A stretch of 64,000 bases of DNA from Pseudorasbora parva (lineage: Eukaryota; Chordata; Actinopteri; Cypriniformes; Gobionidae): the NCBI RefSeq assembly GCF_024679245.1, contig NC_090184.1:3079047-3143046 (forward strand). The letters are read 5' to 3'. The translations under genes were made by a program, and so were the position numbers. Position 1 is the stretch's first letter. Every line of letters starts with the position of its first letter. Below are positions 47,582-60,230 of this stretch, piece by piece. A model generated the notes under the pieces. It was not told the DNA's origin, made no database searches, and saw nothing but the letters and a program-made list of their open reading frames with translations.

Positions 47582-50500
47582 CTACACCACCTCCACACCT
47601 GTCCTTAACTCTACCCTTAAACTGACGCACACCACCACACCTGACCCTAACTTTACCCTTAAACTGACCCACACCACCACACCTGTCCTTAACTTTACCC
47701 TTAAACTGACCCACACCACCACACCTGTCCCTAACGCTACCCTTAAACTGACCCACACCACCACACCTGTCCTTAACTTTACCCTTAAACTGACCCACAC
47801 CACCACACCTGTCCCTAACTCTACCCTTAAACTGACCCACACCACCACACCTGTCCCTAACTTTACCCTTAAACTGACCCACACCACCACACCTGTCCCT
47901 AACTCTACCCTTAAACTGACCCACACCACCACACCTGTCCCTAACTCTACCCTTAAACTGACCCACACCACCACACCTGACCCTAACTCTACCCTTAAAC
48001 TGACCCACATCACCACACCTGTCCCTAACTCTACCCTTAAACTGACCCACTCCACCACACCTGTCCCTAACTTTACCCTTAAACTGACCCACACCACCAC
48101 ACCTGTCCCTAACTTTACCCTTAAACCGACCCACACCACCACACCTGTCCCTAACTTTACCCTTAAACTGACCCACACCACCACACCTGTCCCTAACTTT
48201 ACCCTTAAACTGACCCACACCACCACACCTGTCCTAACTTTACCCTTAAACTGACCCACACCACCACACCTGACCCTAATTCTACCGTTAAACTGACCCA
48301 CAGCACCACACCTAACCCTAATTTTACCCTTACACTGACCCTCACCACCACACCTGTCCCTAACTTTACCCTTAAACTGACCCACACCACCACACCTGTC
48401 CCTAACTTTACCCTTAAACTGACCCACACCACCACACCTGTCCCTAACTTTTACCCTTAAACTGACCCACACCACCACACCTGTCCCTAACTTTACCCTT
48501 AAACTGACCCACACCACCACACCTGACCCTAATTCTACCGTTAAACTGACCCACAGCACCACACCTGACCCTAATTTTACCCTTACACTGACCCTCACCA
48601 CCACACCTCTCCTTAACTTTACCCTTAAACTGACCCACACCACCACACCTGTCCCTAACTTTACCCTTAAACTGGCCCACACCACCACACCTGTCCCTAA
48701 CTCTACCCTTAAACTGACCCACACTACCACACCTGTCCCTAACTCTACCCTTAAACTGAGCCACACCACAACACCTGTCCCTAACTTTAACCTTACACTG
48801 ACCCTCACCACCACACCTGTCCTTAACTTTACCCTTAAACTGACCCACACCACCACACCTGTCCTTAACTTTACCCTTAAACTGACCCACACCACCACAC
48901 CTGTCCTTAACTTTACCTTTAAACTGACCCACACCACCACACCTGTCCCAAACTCTACCCTTACACTGACCCACACCACCAGACCTGTCCCTAACTTTAA
49001 CCTTACACTGACCCTCACCACCACACCTGTCCTTAACTTTACCCTTAAACTGACCCACACCACCACACCTCTCCTTAACTTTACCCTTAAACTGACCCAC
49101 ACCACCAAACCTGACCCTAACTTTAACCATACACTGAACCTCACCACCACACCTGTCCTTAACTTTACCCTTAAACTGACCCACACCACCACACCTGTCT
49201 CTAACTCTACCCTTAAACTGACCCACACCACCACACCTGTCACTAACTTTACCCTTAAACTGACCCACACCACCACACCTGACCCTAACTCTACCCTTAA
49301 ACTGACCCACACCACCACACCTGTCCCTAACTTTACCCTTAAACTGACCCACACCACCACACCTGTCCCTAACTTTACCCTTAAACTGACCCACACCACC
49401 ACACCTGACCCTAACTCTACCGTTAAACTGACCCACAGCACCACACCTGACCCTAATTGTACCCTTAAATTGACCCACACCACCGCACCTGACCCTAACT
49501 CTACCCTTAAACTGACCCACAGCACCACACCTGACCCTAATTTTACCCTTACACTGACCCTCACCACCACACCTCTCCTAAACTTTACCCTTAAACTGAC
49601 ACCACTGACACCACCACACCTGTCTCTAACTCTACCCTTAAACTGACCCACACCACCACACCTGTCTCTAACTCTACCCTTAAACTGACCCACACCACCA
49701 CACCTGTCCCTAACTCTACCCTTAAACTGACCCACACTAACACACCTGTCCCTAACTCTACCCTTAAACTGAGCCACACCACAACACCTGTCCCTAACTT
49801 TAACCTTACACTGACCCTCACCACCACACCTGTCCTTAACTTTACCCTTAAACTGACCCACACCTCCACACCTGACCTTAACTTTACCCTTAAACTGACC
49901 CTCACCACCACACCTGACCCTAACTTTAACCTTACACTGACCCACACCACCACACCTGTCCCTAACTCTACCCTTAAACTGACCCACACCACCACACCTG
50001 TCCCTAACTCTACCCTTAAACTGACCCACACCACCACACCTGTCTCTAACTCTACCCTTAAACTGACCCACACCACCACACCTGTCTCTAACTCTACCCT
50101 TAAACTGACCCACACCACCACACCTGTCTCTAACTCTACCCTTAAACTGACCCACACCACCACACCTGTCTCTAACTCTACCCTTAAACTGACCCACACT
50201 ACCACACCTGTCGCTAACTTTACCCTTAAACTGACCCACACCACCACACCTGACCCTAACTTTAACCTTACACTGACCCTCACCACCACACCTGTCCTTA
50301 ACTTTACCCTTAAACTGACCCACACCACCACACCTGACCCTGACTTTACCCTTAAACTGAGCCACACCACCACACCTGACCCTAACTTTACCCTTAAACT
50401 GACCCACACCACCACACCTGTCCCTAACTTTACCCTTAAACTGACCCACACCACCACACCTGACCCTAACTCTACCCTTAAACTGACCCGCACCACCACA

Positions 50501-53124
50501 CCTGTCCCTAACTCTACCCTTAAACTGACCCACACCACCACACCTGACCCTAACTTTACCCTTAAACTGACCCACACCACCACACCTGTCCCTAACTTTA
50601 CCCTTAAACTGACCCACACCACCACACCTGTCCCTAACTTTACCCTTAAACTGACCCACACCACCACACCTGACCCTAACTCTACCCTTAAACTGACCCA
50701 CACCACCACACCTGTCCCTAACTCTACCCTTAAACTGACCCACACCATCACACCTGACCTGTCCTTAACTTTACCTTTAAACTAACCCTCACCACCACAC
50801 CTGACCCTAACACTACCCTTAAACTGACCCACACCACCACACCTGACCCTAACTCTACCCTTAAACTGACCCACACCATCACACCTGACCTGTCCTTAAC
50901 TTTACCCTTAAACTGACCCTCACCACCACACCTGTCTCTAACTTTACCCTTAAACTGACCCACACCAACACACCTGACCCTAACTCTACCCTTAAACTGA
51001 CCCACACCACCACACCTGTCCCAGACTTTACCCTTAAACTGACCCACACCACCACACCTGTCCCTAACTTTACCCTTAAACTGACCTACACCACCACACC
51101 TGTCCCTAACTTTACCCTTAAACTGACCCACACCACCACACCTGTCTCTAACTTTACCCTTAAACTGACCCACACCACCACACCTGTCCCTAACTTTACC
51201 CTTAAACTGACCCACACCACCACACCTGACCTGTCCTTGACTTTACCCTTAAACTGACCCACACCAGCACACCTGACCCTAACTTTACCCTTAAACTGAC
51301 CCACACCACAACACCTGTCCCTAACTTTACCCTTAAACTGACCCACTCCACCACACCTGTCCCTAACTTTACCCTTAAACTGACCCTCACCACCACACCT
51401 GTCCCTAACTCTACCCTTAAACTGACCCACACCACCACACCTGTCCCTAACTCTACCCTTAAACTGACCCACACCACCACACCTGTCCGTAACTTTACCC
51501 TTAAACTGACCCACACCACCACACCTGTCCCTAACTCTACCCTTAAACTGACCCACACCACCACACCTGTCCCTAACTCTACCCTTAAACTGACCCACAC
51601 CACCACACCTGTCCCTAACTCTACCCTTAAACTGACCCACACCACCACACCTATCCCTAACTTTACCCTTAAACTGACCCACACCACCACACCTGTCCCT
51701 AACTTTACCCTTAAACTGACCCACACCACCACACCTGTCCCTAACTCTACCCTTAAACTGACCCACACCACCACACCTGTCCCTAACTTTACCCTTAAAC
51801 TGACCCACACCACCACACCTGTCCCTAACTCTACCCTTAAATTGACCCACACCACCACACCTGTCCCTAACTGTACCCTTAAACTGACCCACACCACCAC
51901 ACCTGTCCCTAACTTTACCCTTAAACTAACCCACACCACCACACCTGACCCTAACTTTACCCTTAAACTGACCCACACCACCACAACTGTCCCTAACTCT
52001 ACCCTTAAACTGACCCACACCACCACACTTGTCCCTAACTCTACCCTTAAACTGACCCACACCACCACACCTGTCCCTAACTCTACCCTTAAACTGACCC
52101 ACACCACCACACCTGTCCCTAACTCTACCCTTAAACTGACCCACACCATCACACCTGTCCCTAACTCTACCCTTAAACTGACCCACACCACCACACCTGT
52201 CCCTAACTATACCCTTAAACTGACCCACACCACCACACCTGACCCTAACTCTACCCTTAAACTGACCCACACCATCACACCTGTCCCTAACTCTACCCTT
52301 AAACTGACCCACACCACCACACCTGTCCCTAACTCTACCCTTAAACTGACCCACACCACCACACCTGTCCCTAACTTTACCCTTAAACTGACCCACACCA
52401 CCACACCTGTCCCTAACTTTACCCTTAAACTGACCCACACCACCACACCTGTCCCTAACTCTACCCTTAAACTGACCCACACCACCACACCTGTCCCTAA
52501 CTTTACCCTTAAACTGACCCACACCACCACACCTTTCCCTAACTCTACCCTTAAATTGACCCACACCACCACACCTGTCCCTAACTTTACCCTTAAACTG
52601 ACCCACACCACCACACCTGTCCCTAACTTTACCCTTAAACTAACCCACACCACCACACCTGACCCTAACTTTACCCTTAAACTGACCCACACCACCACAA
52701 CTGTCCCTAACTCTACCCTTAAACTGACCCACACCACCACACTTGTCCCTAACTCTACCCTTAAACTGACCCACACCACCACAACTGTCCCTAACTCTAC
52801 CCTTAAACTGACCCACACCACCACACCTGTCCCTAACTCTACCCTTAAACTGACCCACACCACCACACCTGTCCCTAACTCTACCCTTAAACTGACCCAC
52901 ACCACCACACCTGTCCCTAACTCTACCCTTAAACTGACCCACACCATCACACCTGTCCCTAACTCTACCCTTAAACTGACTCACACCACCACACCTGTCC
53001 CTAACTATACCCTTAAACTGACCCACACCACCACACCTGACCCTAACTCTACCCTTAAACTGACCCACACCATCACACCTGTCCCTAACTCTACCCTTAA
53101 ACTGACCCACACCACCACACCTGA
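47582..53124. repeat. 42-bp minisatellite, ~132 units
   Basis: Unit: CTGACCCACACCACCACACC, TGTCCCTAACTCTACCCTTA, AA. The period was checked around 51844/51886. Variants are GTCC/GACC, TCTACC/TTTACC and CTTAAC. Some units gain 6 bp (50748, 50886, 51224) or lose/gain 1 bp (48231, 48450). Because 42 is divisible by 3, long frames stay open on both strands; they are not taken as genes. Confidence 0.98.
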
Positions 53125-53622
53125 ACACACAGACCTGCATGAAACACAATTTTCAATTGTGTTAAAATTCAGTGGATCATTTTTGAGTATGAATGTGTCA
53201 TTTTGAGGAGAAAATGAACCCCAAATGTCACAAAATTGGCAAGTCATCAAACCTTAAAACAAAAGAAATGGTGACAACAGTATAAAAAAATACCTGGAAA
53301 ACAGGAAAAACAACCAACCTTATTAATAATTCAAACCCCAGTGCATGATGGGAACACCAGTATGATAAAAGTTGAGTAGTTTTACTTAATTTTATAATGT
53401 TGTTATTTACGCTTTAATTACTAAAAGCTTGAATTTCTTTTTTCTTGACTGAGCTAACTTTTTCATGTAGAAATTACTTTTTTTCTGTAGTATTCACTTT
53501 TTTTTTTATCAGTGATAGATATGGCACATTTAAATTATGTTCACTTTACTTAAACATATCTCATTTTGTCACAACTTAATTAAGTTGTGTTCAATCAACC
53601 TGATATATTTAACAATGAAATT
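53125..53622. other. intergenic, no recognised feature
   Basis: AT-rich. The MITE B right arm expected after the minisatellite was not recognised here. Confidence 0.4.
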
Positions 53623-54190
53623 TAATAATAATAATAATTCATTTTTATATAGCGCTTTTCAAGGCACTCAAAGCGCTTTACATAGAAGGGGGAATCTCCT
53701 CAACCACCACCAATGTTCAGCACCACCTGGATGATGCGACGGCAGCCATATTGCGCCAGAACACTCACCACACACCAGCTGATTGGTGGAGAGGGGACAG
53801 AGTGATGAAGCCAATCAGGAGAGGGGGATTATTAGGAGGCCATGATGGACAGGGGCCAGTAGGCAAATTTGGCCAGGATGCCGGGGTTACACCCCTACTC
53901 TTTATCGAAGGACATCCTGGAATTTTTAACGGCCACAGAGAGTCGGGACCTCGTCAGTTTAACGTCTCATCCGAAGGACGGTGCTCTTTGTCAGTATAGT
54001 GTCCCCATCACTATACTGGGGTGTTAGGACCCACACAGACCACAGGGTGAGCACCCCCTGCTGGCCTCACTAACACCTCTACCAGCAGCTCCTAGTTTTC
54101 CCAGTTGGTCTCCCATCCAGGTACTGACCAGGCTCAGCCCTGCTTAGCTTCAGTGGGAAACCAGTCTTGGGGTACAGGGTGATATGGCTG
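53623..54190 (-). mobile_element. 5S rRNA-derived SINE (SINE3-like)
   Basis: 54085-54190 is a diverged reverse complement of 5S rRNA (GTCTCCCATCCAGGTACTGA, CCAGGCTCAGCCCTGCTTAG). So on the - strand it starts with a 5S-type internal Pol III promoter. The body follows, and the tail ends in AAAGCGC-type repeats and ATT units at 53630. Length about 570 bp; looks near full length. Confidence 0.75.
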
Positions 54191-54219
54191 CTTAACTTAA
54201 TTCATTTGTGTTAAAGCTA

Positions 54220-54545
54220 CACTAGGTGGCCTGGTCTGATGAATCACATTTTCTTTTACATCACGTGGATGGCCGGGTGTGTGTGCGTGGCTTACCTGGG
54301 GAACACATGGCCCTAGGATGCACTATGGGAAGAAGGCGAGCCGGTGGAGGCAGTGTGATGCTTTGGGAAATGTTCTGCTGGGAACCTTGGGTCCTGACGC
54401 GGATGTTACTTTGACGCTCCACCTACCTAAGCATTGTTGCAGACCATGTACAGCCTTTCATTGAAACGGTATTGCCTGATGGCTGTGGCTCTTCCAGCAG
54501 GATAATCATTTTGTTGACATAACTGGGCAGTGGATCTGTAGTGGG
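54220..54545 (+). pseudogene. Tc1-like transposase fragment (family 2), middle part
   Basis: Reads (V)AWSDESHFLLHHVDGRVCV, RGLPGEHMALGCTMGRRRAG and GGSVMLWEMFC, with the first catalytic Asp of the DDE triad. A frameshift follows near 54385 and the Gln-Asp-Asn block is decayed. Same family as 57577-58205, overlapping it by about 60 bp of the protein's coding region. Confidence 0.75.
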
Positions 54546-54605
54546 GCAACACATATTTATTGGATGGAAAACCTTCCCTCCTTTAAATTGAGTTTGTCCA
54601 TTGAG

Positions 54606-54640
<35 letters not shown>

Positions 54641-55008
54641 TTGAGTGTTAATAAACAACTGATGCTGATTTTATTGGATTTCAGTTCTCTTGCAGTTCAT
54701 CACATTTCTAACAAAATTCAATAATTTATGATAACCATAGCTGGTCTTAATTTTAAACAGTAGCCTATATTGTTTTAGTATTTGAAACCTATAACCAAAG
54801 TCTTGTTTTATTTCTATCGTAGGCTATAAAAGAAATGCCAGTATATTTAGCTACACTGAATAATATATAAACAAATACAAACAAAATATCAGACATTCAT
54901 AATTTTCAAAATGTGTCTTGAGTGTGATGTACCTTTTGGGGCCACTGTATAGATTATATATTAAGGACTCTTGACCATAACTCTCTAATACAAAATGCTT
55001 AATATATT
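54546..55008. other. intergenic with (TTTA)n
   Basis: (TTTA)9-type run at 54607-54643; otherwise AT-rich and unrecognised. Confidence 0.5.
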
Positions 55009-55300
55009 GTACAAACCCGATTCCAAAAAGTTGTGACACTGTACAAATTGTGAATAAAAAAGGAATGCAATAATTTTCAAATCTCATAAACGAATAGTTT
55101 ATTCACAATAGAATATAGAGAACATATCAAATGTTGAAAGTGAGGCAATTTGAATTTTTTCATTTTGGATTTCATGAGAGCTACACATTCCAAAAAAGTT
55201 GGGACAGATAGCAATAAGAGGCCGGAAAAGTTAAATGTACATAAAAGGAACAGCTGGAGGACCAATTTGCAACTTATTAGGTCAATTGGCAACATGATTG

Positions 55301-55665
55301 CACTGTAAAAAAAAAAAAAAGGTTGGTTTTTGACTTAAAATTTTGAGTTTATTGAAATTAAAAATTTGAGTTGATACAATGAAGGAAATTTGCTTAATAA
55401 ATAGAAACTCAAAATATTATTGTATCTGAACCACATAAAAAATGTGATAAATCATGAAAAATAGCACTATTTGGCATGTTTCACTGCGTCATCAGAAATA
55501 AAACACACAATTACCCAATATTCTTACAAAACTTTTAATAATATTTTAATAAAGGTTGTCGAATCTCAAAAAATGTTCATTGTATTAACTCAAAATTTCA
55601 ATTTCAATGAACTAAAAATTTTAAGGCAACCAGGTAACTTTTTTCCTAATTAATTTTTTACAGTG
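55301..55665. repeat. MITE family H, copy 3, inside Tc1
   Basis: CACTGTAAAAAAA ... TTTTTACAGTG. The Tc1 sequence resumes on the far side (GGTTATAAAAAGAGCCTCTC). Confidence 0.8.
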
Positions 55666-55687
55666 TGGTTATAAAAAGAGCCTCTCA

Positions 55688-56310
55688 GGCCCCGTCCACA
55701 CAGAGACGTGTTTAGCTGTATACGTATACATTTTGTACCGTATCAGCGTTTCGTCCACACGGATCCGGCGTTTTAGAAGCATGAATCCGATATTTTTCGA
55801 AACCGGGTCCCAAAGCGGATAAATCTGAAAACGACCATCTTCCATTTTTGTGTGTACAGCGAATCTGTATATTTTCTGAAACGGTGATGTCATCACACTA
55901 CGTCCGACACGGTCAAAGAAAAGGGATACAACTACGGGCACTAGGCATGCGCACATCAATACCGCGTCATTTAATTAACGTATCTGCATTATTGTAAGGG
56001 TATGTTTAGGGTTGGGGTAGGTGTAGGCGTTAATAAAACACATCTGTTAAGTAGCAAATGCATTTATTGTTATTTTATAGTGAGATTTTGCCTCACCTCC
56101 GACCACTGCTGTAACCCTTCTAGCCACAACTCTTCTTCTCCGTTTTTAGTGTATTTCTGTGGCAGAATTACAGCGCCACACACTGGCCTGGCATGCAAAC
56201 TACATCGTTTTTAGTCGTTTCGGCAATCTCATGTGGACGCAGATATTTCTAGAAATGAGGGGGGAAAAAAGAGCGGATTGGGAAAGCTCCGGCTTCGTGT
56301 GGACGGGGCC
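55688..56310. mobile_element. 623-bp non-autonomous element with GGCCCCGTCC ends, inside Tc1
   Basis: Perfect inverted ends GGCCCCGTCCACAC and GTGTGGACGGGGCC with a 3-bp TCA duplication (55685-55687 and 56311-56313). Removing it restores CCTCTCAGAGTGGC in the Tc1. The superfamily is not certain; a 3-bp duplication fits Harbinger-like elements. Confidence 0.8.
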
Positions 56311-56872
56311 TCAGAGTGGCAGTGTCTTTCAGAAGTCAAGATGGGGAGAGGATCACCAATTCCCCCAATGCTGCCGTGAAAAATGCAAAAGAGCAATATC
56401 AGAAAGGAGTTTCTCAGAGAAAAACTGCAAAGATTAGAAGTTATCATCATCTACAGTGCATAATATCATCCAAAGATTCAGAGAATCTGGAACAATCTCT
56501 GTGCGTAAGGGTCAAGGCCGGAAAACCAAACTGGATGCCCGTGATCTTCAGCCCTTAGGCGGCACTGCATCACATACAGGAATGATACTGTAATGGAGAT
56601 CACAACATGGGCTCAGGAATACTTCCAGAAAACATTGGAGAACACAATCCACCGTGCCATTCGCCGTTGCCGGCTAAAACTCTATAGGTCAAAAAAGAGA
56701 CCATATCTAAACATGATCCAGAAGCGCAGGCGTTTTCTCTGGGCCAAGGCTCATTTAAAATGGACTGTGGCAAAGTGGAAAACTGTTCTGTGGTCAGACG
56801 AATCACAATTTGAAGATCTTTTTGGAAAACTGGGATGCCATGTCATGCAGTTCATATCTGGACTCTGGTGTT

Positions 56873-57299
56873 AGCAGAGGCATGAATGGATGTGCTAAAT
56901 GTTTCTTTCCTTAACATTTTTACTTAATAAGAAATAATAAAAGTCAATGCAATATTATGTACTTAGGCCAAATTACAGCTTTTTAACTGTTTAGATGCTG
57001 TGCTGTGCTGTGCTGTGCCTCTCATATAAATATTAAACAATAGACAATGAATACAAAGATTGGACTATATTTAAACTGGAATATATTTTTATAAAAAAAA
57101 AATATATATTGTACGGATTTGTTTCAAACATCCATATTGTCACAACCTCATTTTTACATGCAACATACGTCACCCATTGTTTTTTACAGGTAAAAAAAAA
57201 AACACCACAAAAACATCCTCAACAATAGTTTACTGAGATGTTCTGGAAATGGGTCGAGATATTCTTGAGAAATTTCTTGTCCTTGAAGGGTTTCTAAAA
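56873..57299. other. intergenic, no recognised feature
   Basis: AT-rich, with a short GCTGT repeat at 56997-57017. Confidence 0.4.
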
Positions 57300-57545
57300 C
57301 TACAACGTGCTCTTTTCCCGTTGGTGCCTGTTCGGAAGATTTACTTTGTCCATAAACAACAATGCAGAGTGCTCGTTTTGACAGTCACAAGGCCGATTCC
57401 ATAGGCAGCCTTGGACACATACGGTATAAATATATTTACCGAAGTAGTAGGGCATTCTTGACAGGATGTTCATTTCAACAGGGCACACTGAGTATGGCTC
57501 AATATAGACACAATCCCCGTCATACGTATTGAAGAGAAACATCAT
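57300..57545 (-). CDS. unrecognised ORF, 81 aa, possible exon or element remnant
   Basis: The - strand frame from the ATG at 57545 to TAG at 57300. It has a balanced, non-repetitive composition with seven Cys, including CPVEM, CVQGC and CDC, and aromatic clusters (PYYFGKYIY). No family was recognised. A possible acceptor tggtgtacag ends just before the second base of the upstream codons. A Tc1 inverted repeat starts 30 bp upstream. It may be a last exon of an unknown gene, part of a mobile element, or chance. Confidence 0.25.
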   Translation of the reverse strand: MMFLFNTYDGDCVYIEPYSVCPVEMNILSRMPYYFGKYIYTVCVQGCLWNRPCDCQNEHSALLFMDKVNLPNRHQREKSTL

Positions 57546-57576
57546 ATTCTGTACACCAGTACCAAAACACCTTTTA

Positions 57577-58205
57577 CACCGATCAGGCATAACATTATGA
57601 GCACTGACTGGTGAAGTGAATAACACTGATGATCTCTTCATCACGGCTCCTGTTAGTGGGTGGGATATATTAGGCAGCAAGTGAACATTTTGTCCTCAGA
57701 GTTGATGTGTAAGAAGCAGGAAAAATGGGCAAGCATAAGGATTTGAGCGAGTTTGACAAGCGCCAGATTGTGATGGCTAGACGACTGGGTCAGAGCATCT
57801 CCAAAACTGCAGCTCTTGTGGGCTATTCCCGGTCTGCAGTGGTCAGTATCTATCAAAAGTGCTCCAAGGAAGGACCAGTGGAGAACCGGCCACAGGGTCA
57901 TGGGCGGCCAAGGCTCATTGATGCACGTGGGGAGCGAAGGCTGGCCCGTGGGGTCCGATCAAACAGACGAGCTACTGGAGCTCAAACTGCTCCAGAAGTT
58001 AATGCTGCTTCTGATAGAAAGCTGTCAGAATACACAGAGCATTTGGGGCGGCATAGCCGCTGACCAGTCAGGGACCCCGCCGAAAGCACCAACAGTGGCA
58101 CGTGAGCATCAGAACTGGACCACGGAGCAATGGAAGAAGGTGGCCTGGTCTGAGGAATCACGTTTCCACATCACGTGGATGGCCGGGTGTGTGTGCATCG
58201 AAATT
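57577..58205 (+). pseudogene. Tc1-like element (family 2), 5' half
   Basis: The inverted repeat begins CACCGATCAGGCATAACATT after TA. The transposase starts at ATG 57725: [40 protein letters not shown] (helix-turn-helix), [21 protein letters not shown] deletion/frameshift near 58020 is followed by REHQNWTTEQWKKVAWSEES (first Asp changed to Glu). It breaks off at 58205; the C-terminal half is absent. Confidence 0.85.
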
Positions 58206-58576
58206 GAATTGTATTTATAATATGATTGTAAAAGGTTTGATGATACTCAACCCCCTAATAGTGCCCCTTTTTTTGTTTGGGCCACTGTCCCTCAAAAAGT
58301 CTTTGCACATGTGTTTACTTTCTCAACTGTTTACATTCACTTAAGACATAACCAACTATGTTTACATGGATACTCGCTATTTTTTGACATAATTTTGCGT
58401 GAATTTGTTTGTTCAAATGCAAGAAAATGTGAAAGAGAGCTCAGTTCAGCATTCGCAAGTAATGAAATGAGCTCACTTTAGCGTGTTCTTGAATGCTGTC
58501 AAGGCATAAACTTTTTTGAGGATGCAGCTCTGGCCATTCAACCGTCCCGAATTATCGTTCACATTCATGTGCTAGA
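58206..58576. other. intergenic, no recognised feature
   Basis: AT-rich, no motif. Confidence 0.4.
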
Positions 58577-58967
58577 AATGTGACCCTAGAGTAATAGCCA
58601 CCAATACATTTTATGGGTCAAAATAATATTTTTTTATGTTATGCCAAAAATCATTAGGATATTAACATCATGTTCCATGATGATATTTTGTAAATTTCCT
58701 ACCGTGGATATATAAAAACATTATTCTTAGTAGTAATATGCATTGCAAAGGACTTCATCTGGACAACTTTAAAGAAGATTTTCTCAATATTTCTTTTTTT
58801 TTGTTTGTTTGTTTCTCAGAATCCAGATTTCCAAATAGTCGTATCTCAGACAAATATAGTCCTATCCTAACAAACCATCAATGGAAAGAGTATTATTCAG
58901 CTTTAAGATGATGTACAACTCTCAATTTTAAAAAATTGACTGGTTTTGTGGTCCAGGATCACATGTT
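58577..58967 (-). repeat. repeat family D, copy 4
   Basis: TGTGACCCTAGAGTAATAGC to TTGTGGTCCAGGATCACAT. The AACATCATGTTCCATGATG site is unoccupied. Confidence 0.75.
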
Positions 58968-58968
58968 A

Positions 58969-59192
58969 CACTGCAAAAATAATGATGTTGTTTCAAGATT
59001 ATACTTCTTACCCCATTGGTAGATTATTTTGCTTATTTTAAGCAAAAACTCTCTTAACTTTGAGTAATTTTTCCCCAAAACAAGACAATTACTTTTGTTG
59101 TCTAGTACATACTTCTTGTTTTAAGAATTTTTAGATGTTTGGACTAGGAACAAGACAAAAATACTAAGTAAGACAAGCTTTTTTTTGCAGTG
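58969..59192. repeat. MITE with CACTGCAAAAA ends
   Basis: CACTGCAAAAATAATG at the left and TTTTTTTTGCAGTG at the right, with imperfect inverted arms (AGTAATTTT, TCTTGTTTTAAG). hAT-type MITE. Confidence 0.7.
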
Positions 59193-60002
59193 TAAGCAGT
59201 GGTACATGTGACCAACTGTAATTATTGACACTAGCAAATAACATACTTATATCCTCAAAAGGAGCTTCGTTGTCCATCTGTCCTTTGGAAATGGATTGTT
59301 TTTTAAATAGATGAATCTGAATTTTAAGCAAAAAGCAATCCCCCTGTGGCCCTCTGCGGACAGTGGTCTCTACCCATGAGATATCTGGACTCCAGCAGCT
59401 GTTAAGATCTAGTGCCAGAAAAGCCTCCTCATACCCCACGCTGTCAAGGCCGCAGCGAGCATGTAGGTACAGTACACACACACACACACTCATAAACACA
59501 CACATACACACTGCTGCCCTTCTCATTCATCTCAATGAGTGACCCGATACGGCACATAAGAGGAACCGTTTAGAAAATACAGTCATGGCCAAATTAGTGC
59601 ACCGAGACAATAAACATCTTTCTTAACATTGGTGGTTAAGCAGTCAAGTATGAAATACTGCTTCTGTATAATTTCTGTTCTTCTGCTCAGTTCTAAAATG
59701 TGTTTTTGTATTTGTGTGATATGTGTCTCTCCATTCATTGATTCTCCAACCAAAATTACATTCATATTAGCCTACACCCAACAAATGCCATGCAAATACT
59801 AGCAAACATTAATAAAAGGCTTTGTTGCTGTTGTTGTTTTGCTGCTCTGTGTAAACCTAGACTTTTTATAGAGTTGGTATTGAGTTCTGGGTGGTTTTCT
59901 GGCAAAAGTCAAAAAGATAGTACGAAAGGTTACGCGCAGAAGTTAAACACAAGACCAGTTCGATTAGTGCTGCCATCTAACATAAAGGTTTGTATATATA
60001 TA
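59193..60002. other. intergenic, no recognised gene
   Basis: A 120-codon - strand frame (59164-59526) has no recognisable motif and begins in a CA run (59474-59510). Left unassigned. Confidence 0.35.
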
Positions 60003-60230
60003 CACTCACCTAAAGGATTATTAGGAACCCCACACTAATACTGTGTTTGACCCCCTTTCGCCTTAATTCTACATGGCATTGATTCATCAAGGTGCTGAAA
60101 GCATTCTTTAGAAATGTCGGCCTATATTGATAGTAGAGCATCTTGCAGTTGATGGAGATTTGTGGGATGCACATCCAGGGCACGAAGCTCCCGTTCCTCC
60201 ACATCCCAAAGATGCTCTATAGAGTGCCGA
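60003..60230 (-). pseudogene. Tc1-like element (family 4), C-terminal end
   Basis: On - strand: IEHLWDVEERELRALDVHPT, NLHQLQDALLSI, a stop where Trp is expected, ADISKECFQHLDESMPCRIK, AKGGQTQY-stop, then the inverted repeat ending CCTTTAGGTGAGTGTATA. This is the missing 3' half of the element at 62796-63620. Confidence 0.85.

Larger units (their letters stand above)
55010..56872 (+). pseudogene. Tc1-like element (family 3) with two nested MITEs, 3' truncated
   Basis: The terminal part begins TACAAACCCGATTCCAAAAA. The transposase begins at ATG 56341 (MGRGSPIPP...). DNA-binding parts (SSSTVHNIIQRFRESGTISV) and the catalytic start KWKTVLWSDESQFE (first Asp) follow, in shifted frames with stops. 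After GKLGCHVM (56834) the element ends, so the remaining DDE residues are missing. MITE H (55301-55665) and a GGCCCCGTCC MITE (55688-56310) interrupt its 5' region. Confidence 0.8.

Noticed and set aside
47556..53250. Very long ORFs (1,053, 386, 358, 330 aa and others on -, 454 aa on +) as repeat-protein genes
   Set aside because: They are forced open by a 42-bp period. Frames exist on both strands, switch at 1-bp indels, and show no start context, splice sites or domain.
54220..58205. Joining the two family 2 Tc1 pieces (54.2 and 57.7 kb) as one split element
   Set aside because: The pieces overlap by about 60 bp and are in the wrong order for a simple insertion, so they are separate copies.
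59164..59526. 120-aa - strand ORF
   Set aside because: Starts in a CA repeat and has no recognisable motif or clear splice sites; not enough to call a gene.
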